64,000 nucleotides of DNA from assembly GCA_047967505.1 (NCBI GenBank), contig CM106538.1; one strand, written 5' to 3'. Of the stretch, positions 1-11,085 are shown piece after piece. The stretch is from Dipteris shenzhenensis (taxonomy: Eukaryota > Polypodiophyta > Polypodiopsida > Gleicheniales). The position numbers were made by a program, and so were the translations under genes. The notes beneath the pieces were generated by a model that did not search any database, was not told where the DNA came from, and worked only from the letters and a program-made list of their open reading frames with translations. How positions within the stretch are numbered: the stretch's first letter is position 1; every line of letters begins with the position of its first letter.

Positions 1-3000
1 GATGATATGGTGTGGGATTTATATGTCCATCAAGGGAGGGATGATAGCATGAGCAGGATGATCTTTTTACTGCAGCATCGACTCCACTGTTTGAGGGGTG
101 CACATTCTCTGTTCTACGTGCCTCCCTTGAGTTATTAAACTTGCAAACCATCTATGGATGGAGCAATGCAAGTTTGAATGCATTACTCAAGTAAGCTTTA
201 AAGTCTATTTTGCAAACATGGTGAATTATGCTAGTGGGTCAATTACTCGAATGCTTTTCCTCATTTATGGTCTTCACGTGCAGGCTATTGTGTAAAATGC
301 TTCCAAGGGAGAATAAATTACCGACCTCAAGAGATATGGCAAGGCAACATGTGACCTCTCTTGGAGGATTAGATTACAAGTGCATCCATGCATGTGTCAA
401 CGATTGCGTTTTGTTTCGTGGACTACATAAGGATGCAAGAGTGTCCTACTTGTGGAGAGGCAAGATATAGAGCAGATCTCAAAACTTTGGACGTGCCTCG
501 TAAGGTTCTGTGACATTTTCCCATAATCCCTTGCATCCAACATATGTTCAAGTGCAAATCTATTGTAGAGCTCATGTCATGGCATCCCTCCCATTGATCA
601 ACCGATGGCAAGTGGAGAACTCCTGCGGACTCTCCTGCGTGAAAGCATATTGAAGACACATGGCCAAGCTTCAAGGAAGAACCTAGGAGCTTGAGACTTG
701 GATTGGGTATGGACGGTGTGAACCCATTTGGTCTCAAAAGCACCTCTTACAGTGTATGGCCAGTGATATTGGTGAATTATAATCTTCCACCCTCTATGGC
801 TATTAAGAAAGGACATGTCATGCTGTCCCTTCTAATTCCAGGGAAACATAAAGTCAAAAATCCTGATGTTTATTTGGAGCCTTTGATTGACAAGCTAGAG
901 ATACTTTGGAGAGGTATCAAGGTGCATGATGTGAGTAGGCCTCCCTCATCATGAGACTTCAACTACAAAGCAGTCTTGATGTGGACGATGCATGACTTTC
1001 CAGGCTATGGCGAGTGTTCAGGTAAGCATTGCACTTCTAATTATGAATAGGCAAAGGATGTGGCACCCTAAACCCACCTTCAACTCTTAATTGCATCTAT
1101 TGTTCAGGTCTCACTACATCGGGTTACCATGCATGTCCTGTTTGTGGTCCTTCGCTAGTTGCCTCATGGGTAGATGCATTGAATAAGGTCATCTATGAGA
1201 ATCACCATCGATTTCTCCCAGCTGATCATCCTAGATATGTTGCCCCTTGGAATGAAGTCCTCCCACAATCACTCACCGCGGGAGATCGGATGAGAATTTG
1301 GGATGGTTCCACGACTCCTCCACCACTTGGCATGAGCCGGTAAGGGTTTGTAAGTATTGTGTGCTATATTGGCTGGAAGTAAAGATTGCCCGCTAACACC
1401 AACTTTTGTGTAGATACTCCATCTTTTATCGTTTACCATATTGGTCCCACCTCAAGATTCAATCACCTGCTTGATCCCATGCATATCTTCAAGAATGTGG
1501 CATCTACCATTTGGGAGCATTTGAATGGGACACGAGATTCCACAGGCATAAGGGAGGATCTATGTACCACAGGGAGGATGCGTGAAGCTTGGCCACAAGA
1601 GAGACCAAATGGGCATGTTTTTTTACCTCGTACACCGTGGAGGTTATCAAAGCTAGAGATGGCGATGGTGAAGCGCGCTATTACTACAATTTGTACTCCC
1701 ACTGGATGCATGAGGTGTTTGAAGGGAGCCTTTACAAAGAGCAAGAAAAGAGGTGTAGAGCAATTATATGGCTTGAAATCTCATGATTGGCACAAGATGC
1801 TCCAAGTAAGTATTTTATGTGCATAATATCTTTTTCATTTCAATTTTGTGAGTGAATAATTATAAGCAACTAATCAACCACCTCCTCGTGGGTTCAGTTC
1901 ATACTACCTACTAGCATTTCACGTAGTGCATCGAAGGATGTGAAAGATTGTATTTACAAGATGGGCAAGCTTGTGATCAGGTACTTTACATGATACAAAA
2001 TATAATGCATATCAATGCTCCATGCAAGTTTGAATGCATATTGCTAATATGCTATACTTTTTCATTTCTAGGTATGTGAGCTCAAAGGAAATAGATCCCA
2101 CCACGCTTGAGAATGCTCGAGTTATGTCAGTGGAGGTGGTTTGTTTAGTGAAGGAGACATTTCCACGTTCTATTCTCACAAGCCAACTACATCTTATAGT
2201 GCATTTGGTGGATGAGATTGCTATATGCGGTCTCAGGGGGGTCACTATGTATAAACCTTCTATATCACGTGCGTTCAAGGCCTATATTTAAAATCCCTTA
2301 TCTGTAAATTTTTTCATTAATAAAATGTACCCCTTTTCTATACAAATCTGTAAATTTTTTCCAAAACTATTTTAAATAGTCCCTTATGTATATTTATTTC
2401 TGTAAATTTTAGGAATTAAAAATATCCTTCTGTTGAACTCACGTGATAGGGTTACATATGATGAGTGACCTCCCCGAGTATGCGGTACTCTACATGCACG
2501 ATGGTTGTTCTTCCTCGAGCGCTTCATGAAGACCTTGAAGGGCTTCGTGAGACAAAATGCAAGACCCAAAGGTAGCATGGCCGAGGGTTGGTTGGTACAA
2601 GAGTCACTTTTATATATTTCTGAGTTTCTTGTTGATGTGGATAGCTCTCTCCCATGACTATGGAGAGATGATGAAGACCTAAGGATGACCTCTATTGTGC
2701 CTCAAGGGAAAGGACGCAACAAAGTAATAGACATGGAGTTGCATAATAGTATCAACCTCTATTGCGTGCTTAATAGTAATGTGATGAAAAGATGGGTGAC
2801 AAGATACGAGGATGCAAAGGCAAGAAGACAAGAAGAAAGGGCCCTCTTTCGTACACACCACGGATCTCGTGTGCCATACCCTCAGTATCTAAGAGCACTT
2901 CCAAAGGATATTCATGTGGATTGGCTACTTGATGAAATGGAGAAAGCAGAGAAAGATGAGGGGATGCATATCACAATGGAAGAATGGGAGTATGCTAGGG

Positions 3001-3874
3001 GATGCATGAGCAAGGTCGGTATATAGAATGTTATGCATAAGTTAAGAGCTTTCAATAATTTAGATTGCTTATTTAATTGATTTTTTCTTGGTGTAGTGCA
3101 CTATGTTCAATGCTATATGGTGTGAGGGCAAGCATTTTGGAACACAACGAATTGATGATAAGAGAAACACACAAGATTGCGGCGTCATTGCTAGCTTTGA
3201 GGGAGCCAATGGAGCCATGGATGATTATTGTGGCATAATCCAAGATATTATTAAGCTTGACTTTCGATGCTTCTTTGTATATGTTTTGGATGTAAAGTGG
3301 TTTAAGGACGTGGTGGAAAGAGGCCCTAATGCAACAACCAAACGCCATGCAAGTGGCTTTGTAACTATTGACTCCACAAAGTTTTGGCAAAGTAGGAAGG
3401 ACACACTAGTACTACCGCAACAATGTGAACAGTATTGTGCACACATATAAAAATACTCGCTTTTAAATATTTGATGCAAGAAAAATAACATGATTGTATT
3501 TGTGTTTAAATTAGGTTGTCTATCAACCAATGGTGGATAATAATAGATGGTGGCATGTCATACCTATTATGCCACATTCCAAAGTGATGTATAGTACATT
3601 TACTAATATGGAGCATATGGAGGATGATCATGGCCATGGACATGATGATGACCGTGATACGAGAGAGGAGGATGATCATGAGATAGGAGATATAGATATT
3701 GAGGCCATTACCCATGAGGATGAGCCTACCATTGGTGATGCTGATTTCGATGAGCACATGAGTAGCACAAGTAGTAGTGGGTTGAATGTATTTGTAGATC
3801 TAAATACTTGTTTGGATTTTGAAGTAGATAGTTTGGCAAGGGTTGATCTCATTGAGGATGAGATTGAACCGTAG
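1..3874 (+). pseudogene. TNP2-like CACTA transposase, decayed (copy 1)
   Basis: This would cut and paste the element by binding its termini. Successive exons show family landmarks: the LDYKCIHACVNDC segment and a CPTCG-like knuckle near 370-460; the TNP2 core from about 670 with SVWPVILVNYNLPPS and DVYLEPLIDKLE, then FNYKAVLMWTMHDFPGYG up to a GTAAGC donor at 1021; a zinc-type HACPVCG and HHRFLPADHP after an acceptor near 1108; LLDPMHIFKNV near 1473; YGLKSHDWHKML near 1770; and the DUF4218 segment LHLIVHLVDEIAICG ending at 2231. After the MITE the frame resumes with ARWLFFLERFMKTLKGFV. A DUF4216-like region (GVIASFEG, VKWFKDVVERG, SGFVTIDSTKFWQ) spans 3103-3450, followed by an acidic tail to 3874. 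Defects include TGA at 511-513, a 2-base loss near 440 relative to copy 2, TGA at 952-954 and the MITE. Confidence 0.85.
2232..2478 (+). mobile_element. hAT-like MITE, family A, inside CACTA copy 1
   Basis: This 247-bp non-coding element starts CTCAGGGGGGTCACT and ends GTGACCTCCCCGAG. It is flanked by the perfect 8-bp duplication TATGCGGT (2224-2231 and 2479-2486). Copy 2 of the CACTA element has the uninterrupted site at about 47871-47885, which confirms both borders. An 8-bp duplication points to the hAT group among plant DNA transposons; no transposase is present, so mobilisation must have been in trans. Confidence 0.93.
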
Positions 3875-4069
3875 CCCATCATTGATATTGGCAAAACTAT
3901 TTTACATATTGTCTCATTCTCCTCACCTCACTTAATTCTTGTATATATGGGCTTGCAAAAAGGCATTGATGTTTTTGTTAAAATTATGTGCTTTGGTAAT
4001 CATGGGCAATGTTTGGAAAGCAATGATGTACACCAAAATCTCACTTTCTATATTCTCTGATTTGCGTCT

Positions 4070-4398
4070 AAATACGCGTCTAATTCTCAGTGTAAACGCG
4101 CAAATAAACGCCCCAGTACACATGCAAATAGACGCATTGATAAACGCAATGTTAGACAAGCCTGTATTTTCTCAGTTTAGATGTGCAAATGGATGTATTG
4201 ATAAACGCAATGTTAGACGGGCCCGTATTTTCTCAATTTAAACATGCAAATAGACGTGTTAATACACACGCAAATAGACGAGCTATTAGACGTGCTATTA
4301 GATGCGCCCGTAATTCCTCTACTCAAGCAACGCCTATAGATGCGCCCGCTATTTTGTGTGTCTACCAAGCGCGTCTATAGTTGCTTTGTGTTGTTGTG
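4070..4398 (+). repeat. CACTA subterminal repeat region, 3' end of copy 1
   Basis: Dispersed short motifs of the type GCGTCTA, AGACGC and TAGACG occur in both orientations every 10-30 bases up to the end of the element. Such clustered subterminal repeats are where CACTA-type DNA-binding proteins dock. The same motif fills 45805-46435 and 49385-49560 in copy 2. Confidence 0.75.
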
Positions 4399-4439
4399 AA
4401 CCGTGTGTCTCAATCCTCTCTTCCTCTCCTTCCAACAAT

Positions 4440-4610
4440 ATGAAATCTGACATTAATTTCCTTGAATTGAATTGAATTTTTTATTTTGACTAATTGGAGT
4501 CCTTATATACATATAGTTTTTAAGTTTTCCCCAATAAAAAACACCTTTTATAGAACCCATGTTGGATGGTTACATATTTTAAGGTGCACCCCTAGTTAAT
4601 CATGCATTAG
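4440..4610 (+). mobile_element. Degenerate MITE, family C
   Basis: The stretch CCCATGTTGGATGGTTACAT followed by AGGTGCACCCC resembles the end of the element near 29276-29460, and both share the TATATACATA/TATGTATATT body. Ends are too eroded to show a target duplication. It lies just outside the CACTA terminus. Confidence 0.4.
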
Positions 4611-4829
4611 GGGTAGGAGATATTTCTCTATTAGGCAAGAACGTTGTGTAATCCTTTATGATATGATTGAAATTTAGAGAGTTCGTGATTGTCACCTTTT
4701 ATTTTGAAATTCATACATGTACATGACAATACAATGACATAGAAGAAACCACCTTCTTATCAATATCTCTGGCAACTAAGTGATAGAAAGATCTTAAACT
4801 ATTTCTACTCAAGTGTAAGTGCCTTTGAT

Positions 4830-5066
4830 CTCGGGAGGGTAACTCATAAAAATGTGAGCATAGCACATGGGTTCAACATAAGGTATTTTTATAATCTCAT
4901 TTTTACACATTTTTCACATATAAAAGGGTATCATATAAAGGGGTATTCATAGATTGAATAGAAAAAGGGTGTATTTTATTCATTATAAATTTACAGATAA
5001 GGGGTTTTACAAACATGCCTTGAATGCATGTGATATATAGGGTTTATACATAGTGAACCCCTTGAG
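4830..5066 (-). mobile_element. hAT-like MITE, family A, diverged
   Basis: It starts CTCGGGAGGGTAACTC and ends AGTGAACCCCTTGAG. The flanks are CCTTTGAT (4822-4829) and CATTTGAT (5067-5074), which match at 7 of 8 bases. The end with CTTGAATGCATGTGATATA and GGTTTATACATAGTG shows it lies in reverse orientation to the copy at 2232. Confidence 0.85.
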
Positions 5067-5074
5067 CATTTGAT

Positions 5075-5600
5075 TTATCATCTATTCATCCACTCTAGAA
5101 ATTACCCATATATTATTATATTCAAAGTTTCTTTTATAGAATCTTTCCAATTGTTTGATAAAATATGGTATATGAAGATATTTAGTGTCATTTAAGGATA
5201 TGTTCTCTTTGATAAATGAGAACACAATTTTATAATGTAATGCTAAATATCTTAGCTAAATTCTTCATTATTTTATAATGAGCACCTTTGTGGAGCTTAC
5301 ACCTTTGTTGTACATATTAGTTAGTGACCTCCTACAACTCATGGTCTATGTGTGCATGTTAGTTAGTGACCTCCTATAACTCATGGTCTACGTGTGCATC
5401 AACAAAGAAGCACAATCACCAATGGTCAAATAAGTTAGTAGACAAAGTTTACAGGTGTAGACAAAAACATGATTAGTACAAGTGGAAATACTTTTTCTTG
5501 TTGGGTTTGATGTTGCAATATATTTTGAATTTCCCATCCCCTTTTCAAATACCTTCACCCCTAGTGGTAGTACAATTTGCTTTGTGAAGGACCATCCACA
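5075..5600. other. AT-rich spacer with a short tandem duplication
   Basis: No coding potential is visible. A unit of about 56 bases containing TTAGTTAGTGACCTCCTA and ACTCATGGTCTA is repeated side by side at about 5307-5400 with few differences. Confidence 0.6.
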
Positions 5601-6760
5601 ATAAAGCTATCATTTTGTCTAAAACTCACATCCTAGATTAGTTTGAACCTTTTTATCCATTGAAAAAGGTTGTCTATAGTCTTCCTCCTTAGGTTGAGGA
5701 CCATGTAGACCTCACCTAAGTCATTTTTGGGGGTAGGGATACGAAAGAGCTGAGTTGAACCCACCCAATTGAATCCTCTCGATATATAAGAGTAGTCCCA
5801 TTGTACCTCCCCTTCGCAAAGGTTAATCTTGCTCATGAATAACTATTGTTTCTAGTTTATCAGTCCAAATTCCAAGCCAGCACTTCTACCTAAACTCTCC
5901 CTTAACCCACAACTACCCCCAACTTTGAAGCCCTTTTTTAAAGGGCATGCTAGCCTTTAAACATTTTGTCATTGAGGGGAGCACTTTTATGTATGATAGA
6001 AACCCATATTGAGTCAAGTCATAAAATCCCCTTTTCTAGAATGTAGAATGTTGGGCTTAATGGCTTCAAAGGCTTTCCCAATGGACTTCCATTATGCATG
6101 GCCCTTAGTTGAATAAGGTTAAAGGTTGCATAGTGCAAACATCATAGCTAATTTTTCCACCTGGGGGCCCTAATGGGCTTGATGTGAGAAAAAGGTACTA
6201 GGAGAAGTTGAGCCTAGTCTATTTGAGGATTGTGTATAGCTTTGATGATCCAGATCGCTGAGAGTTTGTAGGTAGAGGATTGGATATCCACTAGTCCCAG
6301 CCCTTCTTCCTCTTTGGACCTAGTGAAAAAATCCTAGCTAAATTTTGAAATCCTTGTTTAGCTACTATATCCACCTTACAAAAAGGATCTGCAAATCTTG
6401 ATGAATTCTCAAGGCCACATTTGAAGGGCAGTAATAGGAGTGATAGAAGATGGCCATGGGGTAAATACAATGGCTAAGGACCACATGCTAAATATAGGAT
6501 AAACACAATGGTTTATAAGGACAAAACTCCTATCAAGCCAGGTTAGCTTGAAATCCTGTCCACCTTTAAATATTCCCTCTAAATTTGTCCAAGAACCAAT
6601 CCCATTTTGTGCTTCATGGACACCTGTAAACCCCATGAAAAGATAGCACCTTTGGGAATCCTTGGCACCCAATCTGAGTTAGCAAGAAGGCATGTTCTTC
6701 CTTAGAGAGAGTGGCATTCATGATTTTAGTCACTTCTCTAAATTCATGTACACAATATAT
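5600..6760 (-). pseudogene. LINE (non-LTR) remnant, post-RT region
   Basis: Read on the minus strand, broken frames contain segments typical of the region after the reverse transcriptase in plant LINEs: LGAKDSQ and SWTNLEG near 6590-6670, then FKLTWLDRSFVLINHCVYPI around 6500-6560, then LGPKRKKGWDYW near 6280-6320. Further in-frame fragments run down to about 5630 (MSKINLCEGEVQWDYS). Stops and frameshifts are frequent. It is probably the downstream part of the same LINE as the RT fragment at 11.1-12.7 kb, which has the same orientation and decay. The assignment is weaker than for the RT fragment. Confidence 0.4.
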
Positions 6761-6820
6761 ACTTTGCAACTATATTGTGGGACAAATTTCCATACAAAGA
6801 CATCATAGTTTGGAGAAATA

Positions 6821-7075
6821 CTCAGAGCGTGCACTACTAAGAAATCCTAGGTATCACATGCATTCAAGGGATATTTAAAAAACCCCTCAACTAAAATTTC
6901 CCCCCAAATAAAACCACCCTTCTTTACATATGAACTAACAGCTTTTTTTCTAAATTTGAATTAAAAAACCCCTCCTGTTATTATAATCTTGTTAAAATGT
7001 TTTTAGGAGGATTAAAATACCCCTCCTTTTGAATGCACATGGTACACTAAAATTTCTAGAGGTGAACACCCCGAG
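6821..7075 (+). mobile_element. hAT-like MITE, family B
   Basis: It starts CTCAGAGCGTGCACTACTAA and ends GAACACCCCGAG. The perfect 8-bp duplication GAGAAATA lies at 6813-6820 and 7076-7083. The body differs from family A (AAAACCACCCTTCTTTAC, CCCCTCCTTTTGAATGCAC) but TIRs and size are alike. Relatives are at 13242, 15412 and 43392. Confidence 0.9.
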
Positions 7076-7083
7076 GAGAAATA

Positions 7084-8040
7084 TAGGGATATTTGTTGTA
7101 GATTTCTCAAGATACAAGGTTATTTGTAATTTTCAACATTCATTGCTTTAGAGGTTAGAGTATGGGGTTTTATATAAAAATATTCTTGACATTTGAGGCC
7201 TAAAGAAATGTAATATATCTCCAAAAGACATGAACGAATAATTTCTAGAGTGAGAAAAACAAAGAAAAAACTATCATATGACCATTTTTGGAGGTTGTAG
7301 ATCGTAATTCATTTGGATGTTATGGGATTCTAATACGAACAAGTTTTAATTAAACATTAAAAAGTAGCTTACTTGAGAAGCTTTCTTTAAAAGTGAAAAA
7401 GGATCTTTCTGTAAGAAGGAGTTTGGGCAAAGTAGCTTTCACACAAAATGAATGAGAGTAGTTCTCTTCTTTTTGTTTTCAACATTGAGAGGAATAGGAA
7501 AAAAGTCCAAATTTGAGAAAGACTATGATTGGGGTTCAAGAAGATGAGCTAAATACTTTGATGTAATATCGACGATGTAGCATGCTTCTCATGGCTAGAA
7601 TATTGTAACAGCTTTTAAGTAGAGATTGAACACATTTCTTGAAGTAGACATTTGAAAGCATAATTTTCAAGCAATTTGGTGAGATTATTCTTTGCATGGA
7701 TCATCATTGTGACTTCTATCTAGTTTTATTGTCATATGGAATTACTTTACTCTTTCGAATTAAAAAAATTCTTCTCCTATTTGAAAGCTATTTGTTGTAA
7801 ATCTAATAATTGAAGAAATCTGGCATGGCTTGTAAATTCCAAATTGTATATGGTAATCCACTTAAAACATTGGCCCCTTTCAAGAAACCAAGATTGTGCT
7901 CATGTTTCAACTTAATGGTCATCATGTTGGCTAGAATAGAATAAATTTTTATGATGGATCACTTAAAAATAGGAATTTCATTATATCATTTTACTTCAAC
8001 TGGATTCCTAGTTTAATTATATCATCCTTATTTTAATTAT
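7084..8040. other. AT-rich spacer
   Basis: No gene, RNA or repeat was recognised in this stretch. It lies inside the roughly 4 kb that separates the two LINE fragments. Confidence 0.5.
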
Positions 8041-8048
8041 ATAGTAAC

Positions 8049-8301
8049 CCCAAGTGGGGCACTACATAACAACACTATATAGCATGTAGAATCAAGGGGT
8101 ATTTAAAAGCCCCCCTACTTATGGAATTTTATAACCTATATACACCCCTTCTATAAATATTTAGATGATTAAAGTATCCCTTATGTATAAAAAAATTTTC
8201 TTTTTGAATTAAAAAATCCCTTATGTATGTATATTTTTTGTAAGTCCATAAAACTATAAAATCCCTTGTGTTGATCTCACATGCTATCTTACATATTTTT
8301 T

Positions 8302-8336
<35 letters not shown>

Positions 8337-8338
8337 AG
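8049..8338. mobile_element. hAT-like MITE, family A variant, with a 31-base C run in one TIR
   Basis: The left end is CCCAAGTGGGGCACT. The right end is a run of 31 C residues (8305-8335) followed by GAG, where other copies have 6 or 7 C. Flanks are ATAGTAAC (8041-8048) and ATAGTAGC (8339-8346), matching at 7 of 8. The interior repeats the family theme of short CCCTTATGTAT blocks. Confidence 0.8.
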
Positions 8339-8346
8339 ATAGTAGC

Positions 8347-10270
8347 ATTGCCAAATAGATCTAGCTTAAGGTGAAAACAAGGAAATATTTTACACCTTAT
8401 AGTCCATAATAACATTCTTTACATTTCAAATCAAAATATAATTATCATACATTATTGATCTACAGTACGATCTACATTAGAAGCGTCATCCTAATTACTC
8501 ATCTTAAATACTTCAAAGTATCAATCTATGGACTTTAGCACTAAGGATTGTATAAAGATGCAATCATCCCAAATTTTGGGCTTCAACAAAAATATTTATC
8601 ATGGGTATTCATTAATTGTAAATATTAACTTAGATGAACCTTAAGGTCAATAACATACTTTTAAAAAGTACTTCTATAGATCTACCAATGCATATAGATT
8701 ATGTTGGTCCTTAAATATTATAAAGTACAATTCTACATCGTTGCCCATGGAACATTAAACAAATGGCATTAAGTTGTTAACATAAGAGTGATATTGCTAT
8801 GCATTAAAAGAATAGAGGATTTTTCTTATTTTAAAATAAAATTCATGAGTGGTCATACATAGATGGGTTATATTACTTACATGTCATAAACTTAGATTGT
8901 TGTTTTGTGTTAAACAATACAATAACTTCCACTATACTAGAAAAAGAAAAGTGCCTAAAGTAAAGGTCAAAATATTGGAATCTCTATGTATCTTTAGTAA
9001 ACTTCATGTAAATGCATGCCATAGTGGTAAGAGAGCTCGCTTTGAGCATAGGAGATACATTATCTATCTAAGGGATGATATGGAGATAAAAGCACCATAT
9101 CAGGCTTGAAAAACAAAATCCCTAAAGTAATACACTTTTCTTTCTATTTGTATTTTGATTGCAATATTTAGACTCATTGATGATGGAATATAAGAAGACC
9201 TTACAGACAAAAATATACTGGTAATGACTATCTACATGGCGGATCCCTTTGAACCATTCAACCCTTAATAATGAAAACAAACTTTTCAAATATGGTTTAA
9301 GGAACTCTCCATTCCTAGACATTTATCTATATGTGTCCTACCTTGATCATGATTTTAGTAGATCTAACGTCAAACCTTGTGAATGTCTTTTGTAAGTAAA
9401 AGCCATGACTTGCTCTCTCAAGCTTGAGGAATAAGCTACTTGTGACCTGAATCCAAGCACATTTCTATCTTCAACATTTGTAGGGAGCCAAATGCTATCT
9501 CGTACATGTTGTACCATTAAGTCTTCCACCAAGAGGTTCCCCCTACAACTTATTTCAACCTGTAGATGAAATAAAATCATCATGTTAGAAGCTAATTACT
9601 CTCATAATTGGATCATAATTATCCATGTTTGTTGTGTTTGTATTTGAAACAAGACAACTACTAATGTTCTTTTGTAGCGAATAATTATCCAAAATAGGTT
9701 TTAAGCAATTCTTAGATGAATGTATATGGAATTAAATGATGTAGATTCCTTAGAATTGGGATTGTTGCATACATCATGTGTTGTCCTATATTGCTATGGT
9801 AAGAAAATCATGCTTGAAAGACTCAACAATTATATATCATGCATATTATGTTACATAACTAGATACATTTGAAGATGAGTATAAGGAAAAGAAAGGTGTT
9901 GTGTTAGTCCCCTAGACAAGAATGACTTTAATTAAATACAATTCAAGGTGAGTATCGAGAACATAAAGCTCTTGTATTCGATGCATGCAAAGTCACATTA
10001 ATGTGAAATCCATGAAGGATTAATAAAGCAACATGAATGGAATAATTTTTTGTTTAAAATTCCCCAACAAGGACATATAAAGTCTTTAAATTTAAGCACT
10101 TTTGTCTAATAGATTTAACCTTCCTAAACATATGAAAGTAAAGGGGTTATAGGATTCTTTCTCATGGGTTTATATCCAATTATTGTTTCTCTTTATATTA
10201 AGGCTCAATCCAAGAAGCTACAACTTGCGTAGGTATGAAAGCACAACTTCTTAGTTGTATCATAATATGT
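8347..10270. other. AT-rich spacer
   Basis: Only short open frames without recognisable motifs are present, with no biased codon pattern. Nothing else was identified. Confidence 0.5.
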
Positions 10271-10279
10271 TAGTCGAGG

Positions 10280-11085
10280 AGTTCGAGGTAAACGGGTATA
10301 AGAGCACTTATACAAACACATCAGCATCTAGGCTTTAGCTGCAAGATTCGTAACGGCTCTAACCACGCTGATTAAAGTTTATATTGAAAGAGGAAGAGCT
10401 TTGTAACACGGGCACGTGTTTGAGGAATGGGTTGGGATTGTCTCAAATTTTGCAAAGTTGATAATGCCAAGTATCCCCCATGCGGCAGCTGTTTCGTGAT
10501 CTCTTTGTGATGAAATTACTTCTCCAAGAAGAGCTAGTTCAAACTACATAGACAGAAACCTTCTCCACGCATCACATAATGATGCTGCAACTGTGTGACG
10601 ACCTCTTTGTATTCAGCAATGAAGAGGGAACTCAAGCGTAAAAGAAAGAGGCAGCTCAGAAACCTTTCCAATACATAGAATAGTGCGTCTACTTGCATGC
10701 GCACAAAAATACGATGCTACAAGGGTCTTCAACATTCCATATTGCAAACGATTAAATGGGTCTACAGCTTAGGAAAGTCATCCTGGATTGACTTTAAGGC
10801 TGGAGCTAGTTATGAATTATCGGCCAAAGGTGACTGCAGAATGAACGTCTATTAAAAAAACGTTCGGGGAGCCAAGCAGACCAAACTCTATAAATACTAT
10901 GGTGTATAATTTTCGTTACGCTCTCATAGCGCGGAGCCAGATCCAACGGTGCACCCTTTACCCGTGGACCTTAACGTCTGGTTATCGAATGTGCTGCCTT
11001 GAAGATTCGCGTTGACACGTCCGTTCAGTGGCTTTTAGCAAAGCGAAAAATCACAACAGAAGGATAAAGGGCGGGTGCCTTTAAA
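10280..11085. other. Higher-GC unique segment between the LINE fragments
   Basis: Base composition shifts to clearly higher GC with CpG sites (GCGCGGAGCC near 10930, TTCGCGTTGACACGTCC near 11006). No long frame or family motif was found on either strand. It contains CTATAAATAC near 10890, which could be a plus-strand TATA box. The boundary with the LINE RT at about 11085 is abrupt. It may be the tail of an inserted segment or a promoter-like fragment of a lost gene. Confidence 0.35.

Larger units (their letters stand above)
1..4398 (+). mobile_element. CACTA (En/Spm) DNA transposon copy 1, 5'-truncated by the window edge
   Basis: The element enters at base 1, which aligns with base 46919 of the second copy, so its 5' part lies outside the window. 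The 3' end is placed at 4398 because both copies share the sequence up to TTGTGTTGTTGTG and diverge at the next base (AACCGTG here, GCAAATC in copy 2). Reverse-complemented, the terminus starts CACAACAACACAAAGC, which fits the CAC start expected of this superfamily. The interior encodes a TNP2-like transposase with a DUF4218 region and a DUF4216-like C-terminal part. A 247-bp MITE interrupts it at 2232-2478. It is nonfunctional as read because of stops and frameshifts. Confidence 0.85.
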
